Shown here: piece by piece, positions 56,941-64,000 of the stretch | How the letters are laid out: each line of letters begins with the position of its first letter | Position numbering within the stretch: the first letter of the stretch is position 1 | DNA from: Fennellomyces sp. T-0311 | Taxonomy: Eukaryota > Mucoromycota > Mucoromycetes > Mucorales > Lichtheimiaceae | Assembly: GCA_025266875.1 (NCBI GenBank) | Contig: JALLLT010000004.1 | Coordinates: 496,001 to 560,000 of the forward strand | Direction: 5' to 3' | DNA: 64,000 nucleotides | Notes under the pieces: model-generated | What the model was told of the DNA's origin: nothing | Seen by the model: the letters and a program-made list of their open reading frames with translations, nothing else | Databases searched by the model: none | Made by a program: the position numbers and the translations under genes

Positions 56941-59028
56941 ATGGATTTTTCACTCCCTTCAACAATCTTGAACGACAAGCTAGTGTCTTTGGAGTTGATC
57001 GAAAAACTCAAAAAATCTATCGAAGAGCAAAATCATTGCTTGACCATCGAATATGCCACCATCGGTATAACGGAAGTGAAAATGTCGGTTGCACGTCTGG
57101 ATCTGCTTGACATACGGGCTCACGCCTACTCCATGCATGGAAACTTTGAATCTGCGCTTGAAGATGCAGAGCAGATGATTGAATATGGTCCAACCTTGGC
57201 TGCTGGTTATCTTTGCAAAGGCAATCTGTTTTCCATGTATGGTTATCAAAACGACGCCATGCGTGCCTACGAGAGCGGAATAAATGCGATTCAGCAAGAA
57301 GACAATGAGGGAATCGATCGGCTCCTCGTGGCCAAAGTTATCGCTTTATCCTTAAACGAGCGACAAGTCGACTTTATGGCTATGCTTCCAACAGAAGTCA
57401 CGAACGATATTATCGTCCGACTATCGCAAGAAGCGAAATCGAAATGCGCGATGGTATCAAAAGCGTGGCGCAGCCAAGTGCTACACTGTTCAGATGCGTG
57501 GACGAATCTTGTGGTGACGACCGAAGACAAAGAAAAGATTGATCATCTGATTGGTGTAACATCTTATATTGCCAAACATATCAAGAACCTGACGATCAAT
57601 ATAAAATCCGAAAAAGCTCGAACTTGGATTGAACGATTAAATTATGGAACACTTACACAACTTAAGAGCTTTGAGTTGACTGGTACTTCGATATACTGTG
57701 ATTTATTCATAGTTGAATGCTAATATCTAAAACCAGCTCGTTCAATTCAGTGTTCTCAGTCATATACTGAAGCAACATTGGTACTTTGGCAAGCACGGTC
57801 TACCCTAACAACAGTCAAGATTGATCAAGCGTTGAGCGATGGACAAGAGACTATTACATTGGCCCAGCTACTATCATGGTGTAACAACATAACTGACTTG
57901 ATGTATACGACCAACTTTGCTATGGTGATCAATGCCGGTGACTTTTCAAGTTTAGACACATCTCATCCAGTTTCGAATATGGAATTAGAAGCAAGAGAAA
58001 TTACTGGCGCCGATATCAGCGAAATGCTGAAGCGATGTAAACAACTGCGACGACTTAAAATTAACGGATGCGACGAAACCGTTTTGGACTCGATCAGTAA
58101 TGATGCACCAGGTCTGCAAATTTTGATGTACAATGCAAGCCACACGGCAGCGCAATTGAAGAAAGAAGATTTTGGTGAAGCACCAGGACTACGAAAAATT
58201 GATGGGAATACAAAGACAATAGCTGCAGCAACACGGCTTTTGTCTCTCATCTATAAGAACAGAAAGACATTGGAGCGTGTATGCTTATCCCTCGAGTCAG
58301 TCACGGACGCACAACTCAAGCATCTATATCCATCGTACCCGCAGTTTAGAATCGAGAATATGACTGGATTAATCGCTTATCGTATGCCCAGCATAGAGAG
58401 CCTTGCATTGCAATGGATCCGCAATTCAACTGCCTTGACAGAATTATCTGTGGGTAATGTACCGGATCTCAATGCTCTCGTCAAAACCCTGATGGGCGTG
58501 TCACCTCTCGAGATTTTCAGACTGGCAAGATTATTTGCGAACCAAGAAGCGACCGGCGAGCCCCTGATTCGATTATTCGACAGATATGCAAAGCTTTCTG
58601 ATACGCGACCAGAAGTTCTCACTACAATAACGCTTTGGAACTGCGCTGAAGTGAACGACAGCGTGCTTGCTTCATTATCCAACATAAAGACACTGAAATC
58701 TGTTCACTTTGGTCACTTGTCGGCAATTACTGTGTCTGGTCTTTCCAAGTTCCTTGAAAGCATACGCAACCGTCTGACACATATAACGCTCGACGCAATG
58801 AACATAGTTTCGGGCAAGATTCTGGAAATACTGGCTCGATCTACGACTTTAAAGAATGTCACCTTTCAACTTTTGAAAAGCATAAGCGGTCCAGAGGTGC
58901 GATTTATGGTCGATGATCTAAACCACAGACTAGATACATTAACCCTGAACGACTGCTCATCATTTACTGAAGAAGATCTCTCCTATATTAGAGATAAAGT
59001 GAAAAGGGTTACGATAAAAAATAAATGA
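56941..59028 (+). CDS. TPR / F-box / leucine-rich-repeat protein (probable SCF substrate receptor)
   Basis: Two exons (56941-57682 and 57737-59028) joined in phase 1 by a 54-bp intron give 677 residues. The ATG at 56941 (MDFSLPSTILNDKL) is chosen over an upstream in-frame start that adds an aromatic-rich leader. Residues ~10-130 form TPR-like helices (RAHAYSMHGNFESALEDAEQ, AGYLCKGNLFSMYGYQNDAM). Residues ~138-185 are the F-box (MAMLPTEVTNDIIVRLSQ, then SKAWRSQVLHCSDAW). The rest is leucine-rich repeat, with units such as LRRLKINGCDETVLDSI, LTELSVGNVPDLNALVK and LKSVHFGHLSAITVSGL. F-box proteins recruit substrates to Skp1-Cul1 ubiquitin ligases; the target here is unknown. TPR before F-box is an arrangement also known from Dia2-like proteins. 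Confidence 0.85.
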
Positions 59029-59739
59029 TAATCAGGACGATTGCTTCATTTGTTTTGGGGGCCAAAGTATAGCCGAGAAGCGATGACCAATTTTGATGAC
59101 TTCTCTTGCATGCGCCATGCCTTGCATGTATTTTTATTGATACACAATATAGATCAATACTTATTGTACAGTCGTGTACGTGTTGGGTGATTATTTAACT
59201 ACACCGAGAATGGAATTTGGTACCAATTTTTTGGGAATTCCTCCTAGATCAAAAAAGCAAACAGCAGAGTATAAAGCGTAACATTTCGCAAATGAGAATG
59301 CTTGTGCATAAGCACATGCGTACCGGAGCTGAATTATCCGATTATTAGATTCATTTAGCCAAGCAATTGCCATTCGGTTTTAATAATAATCGGTCAACAT
59401 AATCCTATTCTACCAGTTTGCAAGGTGTCTCTGCTTACAGCTTTATCAAGGATCAAAGCCCAACTTTCGCTTTATATACTGAGAGTTTAGTAAATGTCAC
59501 CAGCTGACACATCCAAATGTGGAGAACCTTAGAACCAAGAGGAAAATTTAAACATGGTAATCATATGGACCATTCCAGTCAAAACTAATTGCAACTAGGC
59601 TATTGCATAACAAATCAAAACATTGGTTGGAATTGTAATTTGATGCAGCATTGACAGTCGCAAAAATACAGGCGTTCAGCTGACTAAACTATTTTTTCTC
59701 CAGCTTCAAGCTGGTTGGGGCAGCGAACGAGAACACGAG
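59029..59739. other. Intergenic
   Basis: No gene recognised; AT-rich. Confidence 0.5.
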
Positions 59740-60234
59740 CTACACCGAAGGGATTTCCATGTTGGGATTGATTTGATATGGGTCTTGTGGATTTCTCCTG
59801 AACGCCGGCAGCGGTGTGTTGTCCTTTGAAATAGCGATGGACAGCCCTCTAATTGCGATGTTAAAGGCCGCGGCGTCATCTCTTCCATAGGTACTGTTTC
59901 GATGGCAAGGGCAACGGATGTTCGTACACCTCAGTGCGCCATTTACTGTCTTCAGTTCGCCTTCTCGACGGTACTTATGCAGCTTCATTGAGCTCAAGCA
60001 TACGGGACATGCGTGTTCCTTTTTGCTGTTCAGGATTTGTGCAAGAGTTGTCGATGTTTTGGTTGCTCCGAGACCGCTTCTCTTCAAAGCCTTCATGACT
60101 TTGGTGAGGTTCTCTCTCCCCGGAATACGCTCTGCCATGCCTGGTTGCGTCTTCAAGCCGTTCTCCAAAAAGTTGTATGGTGTCGATTTGAAGATTGCTG
60201 GCAGAAGTGAAGCAAGTTGCACCGTAGTTAGCAT
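59740..60234 (-). pseudogene. Fragment with a Fanzor/TnpB-like zinc ribbon and RuvC-III end
   Basis: A 164-residue ORF beginning MLTTVQLASLLPAIF. Its second half has HACPVCLSSMKLHKYRR, then ALRCTNIRCPCHRN, then YGRDDAAAFNIAIRGLS. The C-x2-C ... C-x4-C ribbon directly followed by R-D-x-x-A-A-x-N-I is the layout at the C-terminus of TnpB and its eukaryotic relatives (Fanzor), where the aspartate is the third RuvC active-site residue. The ORF is far shorter than a full Fanzor (500 or more residues). The RuvC-I and -II parts and the DNA-binding N-terminus were not found upstream, so it looks like a fragment. Another zinc-ribbon transposase family cannot be excluded. Terminal repeats or guide-RNA sequence were not recognised. 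Confidence 0.45.
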
Positions 60235-61117
60235 CCATTATGGTGAATGGAGCGGGAAAAAGAGAGAGGAGAATGGTAAAGCTGTGTTTTTCCCACCCTC
60301 TTGTTTTCTTCGCTGCAACTCTGACACAACTTCTTGGCGTCCATTCTCAAATCCAACCCTGCAATGTTTACTTCAGCTGTCAACCGATGGGATCGTTACA
60401 CAGTGCGTGTCATTGTCTTCATGCAGCTACCCTTTGCTTGCTTCCAGAATTGACGACTGCCTTTCCATATATCACACACCACCTCTGTTCTTTTCACATC
60501 AGTGCTACCCCATGATGTTATGTATACGCAACAGCATCCTGTACCCCACATAACAGTTTACCACCGCTTTCCATTGATTGATTGTAACTTTTCTATCAGC
60601 AGTCCCTATCGTTTCCTTTTCTATGCAAGAAACGTCATATCTCCTACCGCAGCTGGCCAGTAGCTTTTGCGGTGCAGTACAATAGAGAATAGCGACATGG
60701 ATGAAACGAGAAACTCACTAGCTCATACGAAGACTCCATTCAACGATTTCCTCATCTGGCTTGATCTCAGTGATACAGATTCATCGACTCCACCCAGCCA
60801 GCACTTTCGAGAACGGACCCCCACGCTCTCTTTCTTTCCTCTTGCTCACCAGATTCACCAAACTTTCACTCTTAATTTTAACCCTCTGACGCATGGGTTT
60901 TTTCTCTACTCTCATCGAGATCGGGCAGAGCGGGAACGCGAATAGCGATGCGCTTCAAGTCATATTACTTTTGTAAAACAATAATAAAATATTGTTTGAT
61001 CCAGACAGTTTGTAAACCGTACACGATGGTTATCAGACGATGCACTGCTCTCCCAGCTGATCCCGCACCTACCTCGCAGCCGCACTAGCTGCTATGATCA
61101 ACTTCACAAAACCGATC
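60235..61117. other. Intergenic
   Basis: Overlapping plus-strand ORFs (59918-60553, 60240-60515, 60667-60945) have Cys/Ser-rich or low-complexity translations, no domain and no splice chain. Not called. Confidence 0.4.
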
Positions 61118-61120
61118 TAT

Positions 61121-61281
61121 CACTGCAAATAATTTTGATGGTTAAAAGTGGTTAAAATGGTTAAACATAAGCTTTTTAACCACTTGTACTGCCATTTTTA
61201 GTAACTTAAGCGGTTAAAAAACTTATGTTTAACCACTTCGAAAAATTATTCACCAAAATTCACCAATAATTATTTGCAGTG
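61121..61281. mobile_element. 161-bp MITE, copy B
   Basis: Same length, ends (CACTGCAAATAATT) and internal inverted repeats as copy A at 29771-29931, but inserted in the opposite orientation. TAT flanks it at 61118-61120 and 61282-61284. A few base differences separate the copies. It lies in non-coding DNA. Confidence 0.85.
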
Positions 61282-61284
61282 TAT

Positions 61285-62786
61285 GGCAGCGCCTGCACCA
61301 CAGACCGGCCTTGGCAATCTTAGTCATACAATAAACTAAAGGGAAAAAAGGAATATGTCAAACGCTATGCGTTGCTTTTTCCTCTGAAAAATTGACACAT
61401 AATTACTTCTCTTCTAAATACAGAGATGTCACGCTTTTTAATGAAGCATTTACAAAACTTATAACAGGAAGGTCATCTTCATTAGCATTCTAATCGTGTA
61501 CCAATGAATTTAATGACGTTAATGGTGCAGAAACGTAAAAATTTATGCTCTTGTTTATATTAATCTTCCTATTACATTGCTTTTTTACGGTAATCTTTTT
61601 CAACATTCCTCACTTCACATTGGCCGTCTTTTTATATCCACTGAAACAGCGTAGCATTTCCTAAATTTATTCTTCTTCCCAAATCATAAATGCCACATAC
61701 ACCCCTTCGTTTCATTAGAGATCATAACCTTTTTTTTTGCCTCTGTTTCTTTGCCTCTATTTTGTTAGCATGGCAACCAAAAGCGTGACAGACACCCAGC
61801 CAGCCGTATCGACCAATCCCTAAAGGCTTTTCAACTCCGTTAGAACGCACAAAAAGGGCAGAATGTGTCAAGCTGGATTGTTCCGAAAAGTCTGTTTGTT
61901 TTAATTAGAATGCGTGCAAATAGGCCATCACGAAATACTGAGATTTCCAGGACAACTCAGGGACGCGCTCATATATTTTTCTGAATTCCTCACTGGTAAC
62001 TTTGGCTCGTATTCACAACAAGGCTACTCTGGTACGGAAATTTGTTACATATTAAAAGCATATCAACTCTGCGCAGTATCAAGCTCACAATTAGTTATTG
62101 CTCGATACTATGCATTAGTTTATATCATAGCTACTTGGTTCATTTTTGAATGTTATCCTCATCCTTGGCACAGTCGTCCGTACTTGGAAATTTATATTCG
62201 TCCGTGGACAAGCTATGATGAGATTCGATAATATGCTTCCAATATCTTTTTATCTAATAGTCCAGCCAAATTACCGGTCCCATATTCACCGCGATATATA
62301 GTGGATCGTTTCTGCGCTATTACACTCCAACCTATTATCATTCTAGACATATTCGAACACTTAAAGTCCCCGATATGGATTCGCCCATGACCGTCAATTA
62401 CTGTGGCCATTCATTTATTATGTGCATTAATCTGTTTCAGGTTGCGCGATCCTTATTATTCGAGACATGCATTCACCTGCACTTCGATTCCGCTGCTTCA
62501 TGGTGGCCGATATCGTTGTCAAGGCGGGGATAACCTTTGGCAGCTATGCTTACGAAACATCTGGAATCACGAAACTAACAATATGACGTTCATTATATCA
62601 CTTTCAACACGATGAGCTCGAGTGAATCAAGGCATTGTGCATTAAAGGGCTACTTGAAGTTTTGTCACACAGATTAATTAAGCGCGGAGTTCGCTTGGGT
62701 TGGCATTTTTTTCCATACGGCAAACTTGTCTTCTTGCCATGTATTATCTTTCACCGTTCCACTCCTTTTAATCAGCAAAAATAACA
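61285..62786. other. Intergenic, promoter side of the RGS/Rax1-like gene
   Basis: No gene recognised. The ORF at 61914-62231 (plus) and the antisense ORF 62213-62410 show no domain. Confidence 0.5.
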
Positions 62787-64000
62787 ATGCAAAACACACG
62801 ACCACCGCTCACTAATGAGCAATCCACCGTCTCGGCGTATGCACACATCCTCGACGATTTCTCTACAGATGGCGGACCACAGCGACAATGGAGCATTCGA
62901 CAAGCCAACAGTCGACTGAATGCACAGGGTCTCCAATCAGCATTGGAAAGCGATCTCAACCTACACTATCAAGGAGAAGAAAAGGCCGGGATACCAATGA
63001 CGGTCTTATCGCCCACACAAGGGCAATCCAACAACCCGTACCTGAGCTCACCACCCATGTCTCCGACCAGCAAAAGTCTGAAGCACAAAACGTACGGCTT
63101 CAACGATCCGTTTGCGGAGGCACCAATGGAAGCGTGGCAAGAAATGAAGGACTACAATTTGCGAGCAAACGGACTGCCGACGCTGGATCAAATGATGCGG
63201 TTACATACGCTGACGCCGTTGACCCAGTCCAACTTTATTGCGTTTCTGCGACGACGCGGTGTCCATCAAAACTTGAACTTTTTGCTGGAATTGGAAACGC
63301 ACGATAAGCTGTGGAATGCGCACATCCAGAGCATGCGACGGCAGACGAGATCCAGCGCTGATCGATTGTCCAGGTTCTTGGAGAGTGCAGCTGAAAAGCC
63401 CGCCAACACCAAAGATACCATGATGATGATGTACGACCCGCATCACCACCAGACCACCAATTATAGCGAAACGCCCGACACACAGGACCTCTTGAATAAG
63501 CAGCAGTACTTTCCATCCACCGACGACATCGCCAGCCAAGCAGGAACCCCTGCTAGCCCATCCCCGTATGCTTCACGGAGCCCCAACGGCAGATCACTCG
63601 GCCGACACGATCTGGAGCAGAATGCAACCAGAATATACCGCACGTTCTGCGCACCGTTAGATGCAGCTCAGCCCATCCATCTGCCCGATGATCACCGTAC
63701 TGTCTTGGAGGAATTGATCGAGAAGCACCATCGACCCGAGCCGATCGTGTTTGAATCGGCGCGTTCACATGTATTCGAAATCCTCAACGTGTTCTACTAT
63801 CCACAATTCGTCGACTCTGTACTGTATACCAACCTGGCACGGGCTAGCGCTCGCATTGTACTTTTGTTTGGCTTGATCTGTCTGACCATTGGGTTCGCCG
63901 TCGAACTCAGCCTGATATTCCTGGACTCAGGACACATGGGGACGCGCTGGTGGGCCATTCTTCCATTTTTTTTCGGATGGACCAATGTTCTTGCCGGATT
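62787..64000 (+). CDS. RAX1: RGS-domain membrane protein, Rax1-like (3' end outside window)
   Basis: Open from the ATG at 62787 (MQNTRPPLTNEQSTVSA) to the last base without a stop or intron, at least 404 residues. The N-terminal ~130 residues are polar. The RGS domain starts at ~130 with LPTLDQMMRLHTLTPLTQSN and FIAFLRRRGVHQNLNFLLEL. It is interrupted by a long His/Met/Pro-rich insert (about residues 200-275) and closes with ATRIYRTFCAPLDAAQPIHL and FESARSHVFEILNVFYYPQF. Then come membrane segments: ARIVLLFGLICLTIGFAVEL and WWAILPFFFGWTNVLAG. Yeast Rax1 has the same RGS-plus-C-terminal-TM architecture and helps set bipolar budding landmarks; here polarity or G-protein signalling is inferred. 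The remaining C-terminal helices lie beyond the window. Confidence 0.82.
   Translation, partial: MQNTRPPLTNEQSTVSAYAHILDDFSTDGGPQRQWSIRQANSRLNAQGLQSALESDLNLHYQGEEKAGIPMTVLSPTQGQSNNPYLSSPPMSPTSKSLKHKTYGFNDPFAEAPMEAWQEMKDYNLRANGLPTLDQMMRLHTLTPLTQSNFIAFLRRRGVHQNLNFLLELETHDKLWNAHIQSMRRQTRSSADRLSRFLESAAEKPANTKDTMMMMYDPHHHQTTNYSETPDTQDLLNKQQYFPSTDDIASQAGTPASPSPYASRSPNGRSLGRHDLEQNATRIYRTFCAPLDAAQPIHLPDDHRTVLEELIEKHHRPEPIVFESARSHVFEILNVFYYPQFVDSVLYTNLARASARIVLLFGLICLTIGFAVELSLIFLDSGHMGTRWWAILPFFFGWTNVLAG

Noticed and set aside
57778..57780. Separate gene starting at 57778
   Set aside because: The first codon there is TTG, and the sequence is the second exon of the TPR/F-box/LRR gene.
61780..61830. 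Short ORF starting MATKSVTDTQPAV as a possible first exon
   Set aside because: It stops after 17 codons, has no clear donor in frame and nothing recognisable downstream.
1..64000. tRNA genes, rRNA genes and CRISPR arrays
   Set aside because: Scanning by eye for B-box-like motifs, paired stems and regularly spaced direct repeats found none convincing; a covariance-model search was not possible.

Overview
The window looks like nuclear DNA of a filamentous fungus, most likely a Mucoromycota species (Mucorales-like). The genes are eukaryotic, and their short GT-AG introns (49-80 bp) can be resolved by hand. The families point to fungi: a GT15 mannosyltransferase, a vacuolar endopolyphosphatase, a Zn2Cys6 regulator, HET-domain proteins, a fungal ArAE/BRE4 membrane protein and a Rax1-like RGS protein. 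The lineage call below 'fungus' is inference. No tRNA, rRNA or CRISPR array was recognised.

Layout. 1-9 kb (all minus strand): a YEA4/SLC35B4 nucleotide-sugar transporter cut by the window edge, a KRE2/MNT1-type mannosyltransferase with a decayed relative behind it, and a large ArAE-family membrane protein. 9.5-11 kb: a 1.49-kb non-autonomous hAT-type element, followed by 3 kb without a recognisable gene. 14-22 kb: ETFA (plus) converging on PPN1 (minus), then a Zn2Cys6 regulator whose zinc cluster is split over four exons, one of 7 nt, and a protein with a plant-WRKY-like DNA-binding domain. After a 4.3-kb gene-free stretch, 26.6-32.3 kb holds a methyltransferase and a tandem pair of HET-domain genes. 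The first HET gene has a 161-bp MITE inside its coding start. 33-40.6 kb: an intact cytochrome P450, a truncated 1.1-kb duplicate of its 3' half, and between them a small intact gene and a second hAT-type element. 45.7-51.2 kb: an MFS relic, then a tightly packed block (membrane protein, NR2C2AP, FIST protein, coiled-coil protein, M50B peptidase). 51-64 kb: a LINE relic, a lineage-specific membrane protein, a TPR/F-box/LRR protein, a fragment with a Fanzor/TnpB-like zinc ribbon, a second MITE copy, and the start of an RGS/Rax1-like gene running off the window.

The housekeeping genes cover Golgi glycosylation (nucleotide-sugar import and mannosyl transfer), mitochondrial electron transfer (ETFA), vacuolar polyphosphate breakdown (PPN1) and polarity or signalling (Rax1-like). 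The accessory parts (HET pair, P450 pair, relics) carry most of the mobile DNA. The most unusual signals are the WRKY-like regulator, the MITE that now supplies the start of a HET gene, and the 7-nt exon carrying one zinc-ligand cysteine.
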